Under the pieces are notes generated by a model. The model worked only from the letters and a program-made list of their open reading frames with translations. It made no database searches and was not told the origin of the DNA. Of a stretch of DNA of 45,000 bases, positions 35,385-42,846 are shown one piece after another. The position numbers and the translations under genes are program-made. This DNA is from Symbiodinium natans (lineage: Eukaryota > Sar > Dinophyceae > Suessiales > Symbiodiniaceae). The stretch's first letter is position 1; every line of letters begins with the position of its first letter. The DNA lies in assembly GCA_905221605.1 (NCBI GenBank), contig CAJNDS010000224.1, positions 1,500,559 to 1,545,558 of the forward strand. Reading direction: 5' to 3'.

Positions 35385-35595
35385 TTGGGATCTTCCCCTT
35401 ATACTAACCCTAAGGGTCCGTGTACCTTATTAGTATATACTTTGGGCTCAAAGTCCTTATAAAGGAGGTACTTTGAGCGCCAAGTATACCCTATTTAGGT
35501 ACATGGACCCTTAGGGTAACAGTCCTGAATCGAGATTATTATATCCCTTGTAGAATCCCTACTAAGGGCTGTTAGTATAAGGGGGAACATCCCAA
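35385..35595. mobile_element. MITE family M1, disrupted by a nested M2 element
   Basis: The M1 ends TTGGGATCTTCCCCTTATAC and TATAAGGGGGAACATCCCAA bracket the element. Between ACTAA and CAGTCC of M1 a complete M2 element (35408-35516) is inserted. Confidence 0.9.
35408..35516. mobile_element. MITE family M2, nested copy with TAA duplication
   Basis: CCCTAAGGGTCCGTGTACCT and AGGTACATGGACCCTTAGGG termini, 109 bp, flanked by TAA (35405-35407 and 35517-35519). Removing it with one TAA restores the M1 sequence ACTAACAGTCC seen elsewhere. Confidence 0.92.
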
Positions 35596-35676
35596 GTTTA
35601 CGGGGTTGAACAGGGAAACCGCAAAACCCTGGACCCCTCAAGGCCCGCAACCCCTAAACCCGTAAATCCCAAACCC

Positions 35677-35770
35677 TACCTGGGACCCTCTTTACCTAGA
35701 GATTTATGGGTTATACCCTATTTTATTAAGGGTAGTTGCCATTAACTGTAGGTAAATAGAGTCCCAGGTA
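35677..35770. mobile_element. MITE-like palindrome, family M5
   Basis: ACCTGGGACCCTCTTTACCT and AGGTAAATAGAGTCCCAGGT are inverted; TA flanks both ends. The only full copy seen. A C-tract and (AC)n microsatellite (35780-35843) follow. Confidence 0.7.
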
Positions 35771-36215
35771 TGCGCACTTACCCCCCCCCCCCCCGCTCCA
35801 CAGACAAACAGGCAAACAGACACACACACACACACACACACACATAACCCTCAACAGGAAACCCTCAACAGGAAACCCTAAACTCCTGAAACCCGAATGC
35901 CCTGAACCCCCCAAACTACTAAAGCCCTAAACTCCTAAAGGCCCAAAAAACTCTTAAAAAGCACGCTGAAAGGTTTAGAAACTCACAAAACCCCGTAAAA
36001 GCCCTAACCCCCCCCCCCCCAAAAAAAAAAAAACCATAAACAACTTAAAGGAACCGTTACAACAAAGGGCATAAAAGCCCGAAAAACCCTCAACAACACC
36101 CTCAAAACCCGCCAAGCTCTGAAAACCTCAAAAACCTGTCCCTTTAAAAAACCCAAAAACTTAAAAACAAACAAACAACAAGGCCTAAACTCCCGAAGCC
36201 CCGGGGGTCGAATAG
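35771..36215. other. Non-coding: poly(C), (AC)n, diverged CCCTAAA, C/A junction
   Basis: C15 at 35780-35794, (CA)n at 35820-35843, diverged CCCTAAA to 36008, then C13A13 at 36009-36033 (the complement of the T/G junctions), then AAACCC-rich sequence. No exon seen. Confidence 0.6.
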
Positions 36216-36274
36216 GACTCGCGGGTGGAAGATCCGACCCCGCCACGCCTGTCGCGTTCAAGGCGCCTTTTCGG
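36216..36274 (+). CDS. Candidate coding exon, donor in telomere array
   Basis: Edges are GTCGAATAG|GA and TTTTCGG|GTTTAG. Reads LAGGRSDPATPVAFKAPF then R. Product unknown. Confidence 0.6.
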
Positions 36275-36537
36275 GTTTAGGGTTTAGAGTTTAGGGTTTA
36301 TGGCTTAGGGTTTTAGTGTCTGATTTTCGAGCTTTCAGCCGTGTTTTTTTGATGGTTTGGGGCTTAAAGGCTTGTATTTTAGGGCCCATAGCTGCACTGC
36401 TATCCCAACCATAACACCATTAGGGCACTTAAGGGGCTTATAAGTGGGTTTAGGGTTTAGGGTTTAGGGTTTAGGGTTTAGGGTTTAGGGTTTAGGGTTT
36501 AGGGATTGGGTTACAAGTACCTTGTAGCTCCAAGTAG

Positions 36538-36584
36538 GGTTGAGTGTCTGCGGGTGCTTCAGTTGGAAGATTCAGACATGACAG
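36538..36584 (+). CDS. Candidate short exon, Leu-rich
   Basis: Edges are TCCAAGTAG|G and ATGACAG|GTCTCT. Reads VECLRVLQLEDSDMT. A TTTAGGG array (36447-36504) is upstream. Confidence 0.45.
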
Positions 36585-36798
36585 GTCTCTGTGAACCCTA
36601 AGCTCCATCCCTCTGTCGCCATGCTTCAGGACTTAGGGTTTAGGGCTTACTTTTTAGGGTTTAGGGTCTAGGGTTAGGGATTAGGGTCTACTTTTTAGGG
36701 TTTAGGGTGTAGGCTTTTCTTTGAGGGTTTAGGGTTTAGGGTTTAAGGGGTTCAGGTTTTTCCGTGCCGGCTTTTGTTTGGGTCGCTCGCTTGGATAG

Positions 36799-36882
36799 GA
36801 AGCGGCTTTGCTTGGGAAGGTCAGATCGCTGTGAGACGATCGAAGACCCCGACACCCCCATGTTCAACCCTCCAACTGGTGG
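36799..36882 (+). CDS. Candidate coding exon, two possible donors
   Basis: Edge TTGGATAG|G; reads KRLCLGRSDRCETIEDPD then TPMFNPPTG to ACTGGTGG|GTTTAG. A consensus donor GTGAGA at 36831 would shorten it and would be in phase with 37249-37312. All frames are open in the first 30 bases. Confidence 0.5.
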
Positions 36883-37053
36883 GTTTAGGGTTTAGGGTTT
36901 AGGGTTGAGGGTTGAGGGTTTAGGGTTTAGGGTTTAGGGTGATTCCCTCGAGAACTTAAACCCTGAAACCGAAACCCGAAAACTTTAACCCTAGACCCTA
37001 AACCCTAAACCTTTAATGGGGGGGGTTCATAGCACTTTTTTCGAACTGACCAG

Positions 37054-37128
37054 CAGCAGCTGTCTTGGCCACAAGCCGTTTCCACCCAGCCCCCCCCACC
37101 CCGCACCGGCCGCGGCACAAGGACTGAC
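37054..37128 (+). CDS. Candidate coding exon, Pro-rich
   Basis: Edges are ACTGACCAG|CAG and ACTGAC|GTGAGG. The 25 codons read QQLSWPQAVSTQPPPPRT then GRGTRTD. Not in phase with its neighbours in the chain described for 37249 onward. Confidence 0.4.
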
Positions 37129-37248
37129 GTGAGGTTCAGGGTTTAGGGTTTAGGGTTTAGGGTTTAGAGTTTAGGGTTTAGGGTTTAGGGTTTAGGGTTC
37201 AGGGTTAGGGTTGAGGGTATTGCGACATGGGCGTTCTAATATGAATAG

Positions 37249-37312
37249 GGGTTTCGGTGCTGCATAATGCGATGATCAAAACAAGCAACTCTCAAACCGG
37301 GGAGCAAGATTG
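37249..37312 (+). CDS. Exon 1 (as seen) of the phase-joined chain leading to the aquaporin
   Basis: Edges are ATGAATAG|GG and CAAGATTG|GTAAGT, the best consensus donor in the window. Reads VSVLHNAMIKTSNSQTGE then QD; two bases remain and join the single leading base of 37409-37457. Function of this region unknown; it would lie in a long N-terminal part of the transporter if the chain is one gene. Confidence 0.55.
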
Positions 37313-37408
37313 GTAAGTTTGCTGACTCAAGAGTATTCCTCGTAAAGCGGCACCAATAGAAATCCTACAAAAGGGAAGCCCACATCCTACACGATAGAAG
37401 CCCGTAAG

Positions 37409-37457
37409 GCCCTCAAAGCCCTCAACCCAGTGCGAGTATTTGCTGCCCAGGGATCAT
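37409..37457 (+). CDS. Exon 2 of the chain
   Basis: Edges are CCCGTAAG|G and GGATCAT|GTAGGG. In the phase set by the exon before it reads PSKPSTQCEYLLPRDH. A different open frame covers 37349-37525 (RKALKALNPVRVFAAQ...), so phase is the deciding evidence. Confidence 0.45.
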
Positions 37458-37634
37458 GTAGGGTGCAGGGCCGGGTTCAAGTCATTGATGTGTGGGGTTC
37501 TACGGGGTTGTGCGTGTATCAGCCCTAAACCCTCAACCCTAAACCCTAAACCCTAACCCCGAAGCCCGAAGGCTCCAAATACTCGTAGCCCAAAGTATAG
37601 GGATTTGGGATTGAGGTTTAGGTATTGTTTGCAG

Positions 37635-37681
37635 ACTCGCGTCGCCAGCGTAGGTGTTATTTGTCTACTTGCAGCCCTACG
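37635..37681 (+). CDS. Candidate short exon, alternative
   Basis: Edges are TTGTTTGCAG|ACT and CCTACG|GTACTT. Reads TRVASVGVICLLAAL. It would break the phase of the chain, so it may be chance. Confidence 0.35.
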
Positions 37682-37744
37682 GTACTTCCAGGGACCTAAC
37701 CATAATTTCCCTAAACCCTAAACCCTAAACCTTAAACCCTTGAG

Positions 37745-37843
37745 GACGCAAAGATTCGATCCTTGGAAGTGTATTGTAAGAAGCCTGACAAGAACCTGCT
37801 CCTCCTAACACTTGAACTTAAGCATTCTAGGGCCTCTCAGTTT
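37745..37843 (+). CDS. Exon 3 of the chain
   Basis: Edges are AACCCTTGAG|GAC and CTCAGTTT|GTAGGA. The 33 codons read DAKIRSLEVYCKKPDKNL then LLLTLELKHSRASQF, one of the clearest coding segments here. The frame reaches a TAA only at 37862. A CCCTAAA cluster precedes it. Phase 0 at both ends. Family not recognised. Confidence 0.65.
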
Positions 37844-37913
37844 GTAGGAATGGAGAGAGCCTAACCCGAAACCCTAAACCTCAACCTTTTTGCCTGGTTA
37901 TTGGAGAAGCATA

Positions 37914-38012
37914 AGGTTTAGGGTTTAGGGTTTAGGGTTTAGGGTTTAGGGTTTAGGGTTTAGGGTTTAGGGTTTAGGGTTTAGGGTTTAGGGTTTAGGG
38001 TTTAGGGTTTAC
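37914..38012 (+). repeat. Interstitial telomeric array (TTTAGGG)14
   Basis: Perfect array in the predicted intron 37844-38589, about 70 nt from its 5' end. Confidence 0.97.
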
Positions 38013-38083
38013 ATAAGCGCCTAGTAAAGTCTTGCATCGGTGAACTTTGCGGGTGCACCCTGGGTCGACCAGCAGCTTCCCAC

Positions 38084-38198
38084 ACTAAACCCCTAAACCC
38101 TAAACCCTAAACCCTAAACCCTAAACCCTAAACCCTAAACCCTAAACCCTAAACCCTAAACCCTAAACCCTAAACCCTAAACCCTAAACCCCTAAACC
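38084..38198 (-). repeat. Interstitial telomeric array, CCCTAAA
   Basis: About 15 units in the same intron, complementary to 37914-38012 and separated from it by about 70 nt. Confidence 0.97.
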
Positions 38199-38589
38199 CT
38201 GGCCCGCCCCCAAACACGCCTCTGTCTTCGAGTCAAAGACGCACCCAGCTGCAGGGTCTAGGGTTCAGGGTTCAGGGTTTGGGGTTTAGGGTTTAGGGTT
38301 TAGGGTTTAGGGTTGAGCGTTTGGGGTTTGGGGTTCAGAGGGCTCTGGTGGGCCGCGGAGGGCTAGGGTTCAGGGTTGGAAGGTTTGAGGTGTAAGGCTC
38401 AGCTTCAATTAAGCGAAACCCCAAGGGTTTAGGGTTTCCGGTTTACGGATTAGGGTTGCTTAGGGTTCAGGGCTTAGGGTTGCTTAGGGTTTAGGGTGTA
38501 GGGTTTAGTAGCCCTAAACCCTAAACCCTAAACCCTAAACCCTAAACCCTTGGGTTCAGGGCTTCGGGTGTAAGGCCTGCTTGCTGCAG

Positions 38590-38642
38590 GACCCGCTTGG
38601 CAGAGATGTTGCCCAACTGGCTTGGCAGTGGTGTGTCCTAGG
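38590..38642 (+). CDS. Exon 4 of the chain, donor in telomere array
   Basis: Edges are CTTGCTGCAG|GAC and GTCCTAGG|GTTTAG. Reads DPLGRDVAQLAWQWCVL; two bases remain. The donor is the first unit of the array that makes up the next intron. Confidence 0.65.
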
Positions 38643-38700
38643 GTTTAGGGTTTAGGGTTTAGGGTTTAGGGTTTAGGGTTTAGGGTTTAGGATACATCAG
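38643..38700 (+). other. Predicted 58-nt intron made of TTTAGGG
   Basis: Begins GTTTAGGG and is six or seven uninterrupted heptamers up to TTTAGGATACATCAG. Exons on both sides join in phase (2/1). If spliced at TTTAG|G (38690) instead, the intron would be pure telomere repeat but the phase would not fit. Confidence 0.6.
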
Positions 38701-38756
38701 AGGGGCATTCGAGGCACAGATTTGGGAGCATCTGTTCTTAAAAGCCATCCTTCCAG
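38701..38756 (+). CDS. Exon 5 of the chain
   Basis: Edges are ATACATCAG|A and CTTCCAG|GTGCAG. Reads GAFEAQIWEHLFLKAILP; one base remains. Other frames contain stops. Family unknown. Confidence 0.65.
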
Positions 38757-38829
38757 GTGCAGAGTTTAGGCACGACAAGGCTTAGGGCTGCGCGGCCTAC
38801 ATTGAAGCACAATTGATCCCTACCTAAAC

Positions 38830-38945
38830 ACTAAACCCTAGACCCTAAACCCTAAACCCTAAACCCTAAACCCTAAACCCTAAACCCTAAACCCTAAACC
38901 CTAAACCCTAAACCCTAAACCCTAAACCCTAAACCCTAAACCCTA
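38830..38945 (-). repeat. Interstitial telomeric array, CCCTAAA
   Basis: About 15 units in the predicted intron 38757-39716. Confidence 0.97.
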
Positions 38946-39019
38946 TCCATCAACTCGGAACTTGAATCTCAAGTCTGAGCATGCCGGTCTCTCGGGTGTC
39001 TTGGCTGGTGCCTAACTAG

Positions 39020-39056
39020 AAAGCGCCTCAAGCCCAACCCATACTGAAGAACTTCG
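39020..39056 (+). CDS. Candidate short exon, alternative
   Basis: Edges are TAACTAG|AAA and AACTTCG|GTTTAG. Reads KAPQAQPILKNF. Not in phase with the chain; could be an alternative exon or chance. A (TTTAGGG)8 array follows at 39057-39113. Confidence 0.35.
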
Positions 39057-39114
39057 GTTTAGGGTTTAGGGTTTAGGGTTTAGGGTTTAGGGTTTAGGGT
39101 TAGGGTTTAGGGGG

Positions 39115-39245
39115 TCGGGGGGGGGGGGGTTTAGCCATATGTAGTTTGGTCCTTTTCCTCCTCTAAAGGGTTCTGACGTATGGGGCCCCTGGGCTAGGGG
39201 TATGTAACGGGTACCCTTTCGAGGGCCCATGGGGGGGGGGGGGTG
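39115..39245 (+). repeat. G-tract cluster
   Basis: GGGGTCGGGGGGGGGGGG at 39112-39129 and GGGGGGGGGGGGTGGGG at 39230-39246, with unique sequence between. Confidence 0.85.
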
Positions 39246-39301
39246 GGGCCTCCGGGGCCCATATCTGGCGTCGGGTCCGCCTATGCTAGGGAACGAGACC
39301 T

Positions 39302-39393
39302 ATCCCTAAGCGTCCATGTTCCTGAATTATATATATATATACTTGGGCATTGAATTAAAGTATTCCCTAATTCAGGTACATGGACCCTGAGCG
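39302..39393. mobile_element. MITE-like element, family M2, with (TA)n core
   Basis: TCCCTAAGCGTCCATGTTCC and GGTACATGGACCCTGAGCG termini. About 92 bp. Confidence 0.75.
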
Positions 39394-39541
39394 TATGGTG
39401 ACACGCACTACCGTTTTGGAGCCCTAAAACCTCCATTCACGAACATCGTCGACATCTAGGAGAGGTCAGCCTTGGACCCCACAACCCTCACATGCCTCGC
39501 TTCCCCTTGAACCCATGAACGCCTCGTTCGCTTACTTGCAG

Positions 39542-39604
39542 TCCCTTTTTAAGCAGAGCTTTCGTCCCCCCCCCCCCCCGCCCAGAGGGGGCGCAAGTCG
39601 GGTT
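39542..39604 (+). CDS. Candidate exon encoding a polyproline run
   Basis: Edges are CTTACTTGCAG|TCC and CGGGTT|GTAAGT, both strong. Reads SLFKQSFRPPPPPPRGGASRV: the Pro run comes from a C14 homopolymer. Not in phase with the chain; because a homopolymer length error would shift the frame, this should be checked. Confidence 0.4.
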
Positions 39605-39716
39605 GTAAGTAGGGTGCGTGTGGCTGTGACATATAGGATACACACACACACAGACACAACCCTACTTAGAACTACCCACGAACCTCCAAGCAGAGCAACT
39701 ATGCCCTGAAATTCAG

Positions 39717-39780
39717 GGAGCACATCCCCATCCATCAAGACGCACTTCCTGTTCCCAGCGTTTGACAAAGACTTCCCTGG
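39717..39780 (+). CDS. Exon 6 of the chain
   Basis: Edges are GAAATTCAG|GG and TTCCCTGG|GTAATT. Reads STSPSIKTHFLFPAFDKD then FP. An in-frame TGA lies just before the acceptor, so the frame opens exactly at the splice site. Confidence 0.65.
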
Positions 39781-39973
39781 GTAATTCCTCCTCAACCCTG
39801 AACACGAAGCCCTCAACCCGGTTTAGGGGTTTAGGGTTGAGGGTTTAGGGTTTTAGGGTTTAGGGTTTAGGGTTTAGGGTTTAGGGGCCTTAGGGGCCTT
39901 AGGGGCCTTTGGGGCCTTAGGGTTTAAAAAGCCTAGAGCTCCGCAAGCCATCCGAAACCTGAAAAAGAGCGAG

Positions 39974-40028
39974 GCTGCGAATCGTTTGGGGCATCGAGCG
40001 GAGCATCACAGGATTCTCCGAGGAGGAG
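39974..40028 (+). CDS. Exon 7 of the chain, GC donor
   Basis: Edges are AAGAGCGAG|G and GAGGAGGAG|GCGACC. In phase it reads LRIVWGIERSITGFSEEE. The donor must precede a TAG six bases on and is a GC site. A competing frame (NRLGHRAEHHRILRGGGD, ending at ATTAGG|GTTTAG) is also open, so the call rests on phase and composition. Confidence 0.55.
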
Positions 40029-40051
40029 GCGACCTAGCGACATTTATTAGG

Positions 40052-40103
40052 GTTTAGGGTTTAGGGTTTAGGGTTTAGGGTTTAGGGTTTAGGGTTTAGG
40101 GTA
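40052..40103 (+). repeat. Interstitial telomeric array (TTTAGGG)7
   Basis: Perfect array near the 5' end of predicted intron 40029-40500. Confidence 0.97.
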
Positions 40104-40362
40104 TGTGAACCCTTTTTTTCAGGGTTTAGGGTTTCGGGCTAGGACCCAGAGGAGGCCGGTATGCCCCTTCTTCAAGGTTTCGGTCCCTTAGAAGCCCCTT
40201 CATACCAAAAAGGGTACCTCTTTTTGATTCCTCGGTTGGCGACTTAAGTGTACGTTGCATCGGTTCAGGGTCTAGGGGGGTACCGCATCTGTGGGCATGT
40301 GAGGTAGTCTGAATTGTAGAGCTTGCGGTTGACAATCCTAAGCTGCTAGACCCCCGACCCGA

Positions 40363-40452
40363 AAAACCCTAAACCCTAAACCCTAAACCCTAAACCCTAA
40401 ACCCTCAACCCTAAACCCTAAACCCTAAACCCTAAACCCTAAACCCTAAACA
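40363..40452 (-). repeat. Interstitial telomeric array, CCCTAAA
   Basis: About 12 units near the 3' end of the same intron; with 40052-40103 it forms the inverted pair seen in many introns here. An M3 relic (40160-40250) lies between. Confidence 0.95.
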
Positions 40453-40500
40453 AACTTCAAGCCCTGGGTGTTTTTATGGCACCCACTGCAGTTTCGCGAG

Positions 40501-40543
40501 GTGAAGTCGATGAAGATCCTTGACCTCAAGGCCCTAGCCCAGA
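40501..40543 (+). CDS. Exon 8 of the chain
   Basis: Edges are TTTCGCGAG|GTG and GCCCAGA|GTGAGG, a consensus donor. Reads VKSMKILDLKALAQ. Joins exon 7 (0/0) as ...SEEE+VKSM and exon 9 (1/2). Confidence 0.65.
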
Positions 40544-40642
40544 GTGAGGGGGGTTCAGGGTTCAGGGTTTAGGGTTTAGGGTTTAGGGTTTAGGGTTGAG
40601 GGTTGAGGGTTGAGGGTTTGGGGTCTCTGAGCTGGGTAGGCC

Positions 40643-40725
40643 GAGATATTGCTATTTGTTGCCTTATTGGGTGTCAGAGGATCATATCGAGGCGCATTTT
40701 TCAGAGGGTTTCGCGGTTCAACCTG
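40643..40725 (+). repeat. Dispersed repeat M7, copy 4
   Basis: GATATTGCTATTTGTTGCCT then TATTGGGTGTCAGAGGATCA; matches the three earlier copies. Confidence 0.65.
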
Positions 40726-40782
40726 GTTGCAGTCCCTGTTTGGTTCCTGTTGGGTTTAGAATTTAGGGCTTTTAGAGTTTAG

Positions 40783-40951
40783 GGTTGGGCTTTCCGATCA
40801 TAATTCACCCACGTCTTGGGGGTAACGAAATCGGAGCCATAAATTTAGTCGCTTGCCCGAGTAACCTACCTAAGTCCAGCGTCCCTCAACAACTCGGGCA
40901 CGTCTCCCGATTTAGTGGAGCAAGCCCACACCCTAGAGCCTCAAGTCCTAG
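40783..40951 (+). CDS. Candidate long exon or open frame inside an intron
   Basis: After TTTAG a frame is open for about 56 codons (LGFPIIIHPRLGGNEIGA, INLVACPSNLPKSSVPQQ...). Donors at 40821 (GGGG|GTAACG) or 40952. It lies between chain exons 8 and 9 and is not needed to join them; it may be an alternative exon. Confidence 0.35.
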
Positions 40952-41015
40952 AGGTTCTCAAATTTGAAAGCCCTAAATCCTAAGCCCTCTAAACCCTACA
41001 CCCTTTCCATAGTAG

Positions 41016-41083
41016 GGTCTTTCTCTGAAGCCGAAGACCACATCCTGCGCAACTCGTCGGGCCTCGCGCTCTACTCATGGTTG
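41016..41083 (+). CDS. Exon 9 of the chain, N-terminal to the aquaporin core
   Basis: Preceded by CTACACCCTTTCCATAGTAG; reads SFSEAEDHILRNSSGLAL then YSWL. Two donors compete: GC at 41084 (TTG|GCCATA, leaving phase 0, which fits the aquaporin exon at 41662) or GT at 41091 (CATAG|GTGGAC, leaving one base). With the GC donor the join reads ...YSWL+ALFAE, placing Trp three residues before Leu-Phe-Ala-Glu as in many aquaporins. Confidence 0.6.
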
Positions 41084-41104
41084 GCCATAGGTGGACCTTG
41101 CCTA

Positions 41105-41214
41105 TCCTAAGGATCCATGAGCGTATCTGGTATATACGTTGGCTTTGAAGGGGCTCCTGTATACTAGCTTTGGGGCCCAACTATATACCATAAAAGGTAG
41201 ATTCCCCCTTAGGG
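41105..41214. mobile_element. MITE-like element, family M2
   Basis: CCTAAGGATCCATGAGCGTA on the left and AATCTACC-like TAGATTCCCCCTTAGGG on the right are diverged inverted ends; the interior TTTGGGGCCCAA is M2-like. Confidence 0.65.
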
Positions 41215-41368
41215 CTTAGAACCCTCAACTTTGCCCTAAACCCTAAACCCGAATCTTAAACCCTAAGCCACTAATTTTAAACCCAAAACCCTAAACCCGA
41301 ATCCTAAACCCTGAACCCTAAACCCGAATCTCAAACCCTCAACCCTAGACCCTGCACCCTAAACCCTC

Positions 41369-41502
41369 CCCTAAGGGTCCAAGTACCTAAATAGGGAATA
41401 CTTCCAAGTACCTAAATAGGGAATACTTGGCCCTTAAAGTACCTCCTAAACAGGGACTTTGGGGCCCAAGTACACAATAAGAAGGTACATGGACCCTTAG
41501 GG
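41369..41502. mobile_element. MITE-like element, family M2, with internal duplication
   Basis: CCCTAAGGGTCC and GGACCCTTAGGG termini. CCAAGTACCTAAATAGGGAATACTT is present twice in tandem at the left end. Confidence 0.85.
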
Positions 41503-41504
41503 GC

Positions 41505-41630
41505 CCTAAACCCTAAACCCTAAACCCTAAACCCTGAACCCTAAACCCTAAACCCCTAAACCCTAAACCCCTAAACCCCTAAACCCCTAAACCCCTAAAC
41601 CCCTAAACCCCTAAACCCTAAACCCTACGG
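41505..41630 (-). repeat. Telomeric array CCCTAAA and CCCCTAAA
   Basis: About 17 units, half of them the octamer CCCCTAAA; ends 31 nt before the aquaporin exon at 41662. Confidence 0.95.
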
Positions 41631-41661
41631 CTTTGGGTTTGAAAGCTTCGCTTGCTCACAG

Positions 41662-41737
41662 GCGTTGTTCGCCGAGCTGGTCGGTACGATGCTTCTCATC
41701 CTCATCGGCTGCGGCGCCTCGGCTGAGCCGCAGTCTG
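41662..41737 (+). CDS. Aquaporin (MIP family), exon with first transmembrane helix
   Basis: Major intrinsic proteins are six-helix channels for water or small solutes such as glycerol. This exon reads ALFAELVGTMLLILIGCG then ASAEPQS: it carries the AE(F/L)xGTxLLxLxGCG signature of helix 1, including the conserved Glu. Edges are GCTCACAG|GCG and CAGTCTG|GTTTAG, the donor being the first unit of a TTTAGGG array. One base remains and joins the two leading bases of 42770. Whether it conducts water or glycerol cannot be told, because the second half of the channel lies beyond the window. Confidence 0.92.
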
Positions 41738-42769
41738 GTTTAGGGTTTAGGGTTTAGGGTTTAGGGTTTAGGGTTTAGGGTTTAGGGTTTAGGGCTTAGG
41801 TTGGGGGTTTAGGGTTTAGGGTTTAGGATTTAGGGTTTAGGGGTTAGGGGTTTAGGGGTACCCTTTACCCTTTTCTTTTGATTTCTGGGTTCCCTTTGAA
41901 GTCACCAGCCCAAAAAGGGTGCCCTCATTTGTAAGGTGGTTCCTGGGCTACCAAGCTTAAGAGTCTATGAGCACTCCCGAACTCTCCTCCCCTTTAAGAA
42001 TCCAAACCCGAAACCCTAAACCCTAAACCCCTAAACCCCTAAACCCCTAAACCCCTAAGCCCCTAAACCCCTAAACCCCTAAACCCCTAAACCCCTAAAC
42101 CCCTAAACCCTAAACAACACAATAAGCATGCGCTGTGATAGAGTTTAGGGTTATAGGGTTCAGGGTTTAGGGTTATAGGATTTTAGGGGTTATAGGGTTT
42201 AGAGTCTAGGGTTTTAGGGTTTTGGGTTGTAGGGTTATAGGGTTTAGGGTTAGGGTTAGGGTTATCAACTTCATAGGGTTTCGGGTTTTGCCTTTCGTGA
42301 GGAACTACTTGGGGGCCACCTTTGGGGTCTGTCACAATGGGTAATTGCTCGGAAGCGTTGGGTCACTTATGACTCTGTAGATGTCTGAGGTTGTGCTAGT
42401 GCATCCCTGAAGCACAAACCCACCCCAAACCCTAAACCCCAAACCGTCAATCCTGAACCCTCTTAATTTTTTGCAAACCCTCAACACTCAACCCTGAACT
42501 CCATACCCCCCAACCTTCAAACCTAACCCCCTAAACCCTTAACCCTAAACCACCTAAACCCTCAACCCTCAACCCCACATGTATGTATGTATATATATAT
42601 ATATACACCTTAAACCCTCAACCCTAAACCCTAAACCCCCAAACCCTATCAACCCTAAACCCCGTAAACCCCCTAAATCCCCTTAACCCCCTAAACCCCC
42701 TAAGCCCCCTAAGCCTACTAAGCGCCCTAAGCCCCCTAAGCTCTGAAGCCCCCCTACAAAGCGCTGAAG
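41738..42769 (+). other. Aquaporin intron, 1032 nt, telomere repeats at both ends
   Basis: Starts GTTTAGGG with a 120-bp TTTAGGG array (41738-41860), contains an M3 relic (41856-41950), a CCCCTAAA array (42005-42113), TTATAGGG-like sequence (42142-42270), and ends in about 350 bp of CCCTAAA-type sequence before CGCTGAAG. Because both flanking exons are recognisable, this is firm evidence that telomere repeats supply intron ends here. Confidence 0.85.
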
Positions 42770-42846
42770 GGGTGGCCTGCGCCTATGGACCCAGCGACGG
42801 GCAAACGCGACTCTTGGTGGCCCTGGCCTTCGGCGGGGGCGTGATG
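42770..42846 (+). CDS. Aquaporin, exon with helix 2 start
   Basis: Edges are AAGCGCTGAAG|GG and GGCGTGATG|GCAGCT. Reads VACAYGPSDGQTRLLVAL then AFGGGVM: the V/A-LAFG motif begins helix 2. The loop between helices 1 and 2 is short. The GC donor gives ten residues between LAFG and the following GH, the spacing usual in aquaporins; the GT donors nearby (GTGATG at 42841, GTGGGA at 42855) give either two residues fewer or a frame break. Confidence 0.88.
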
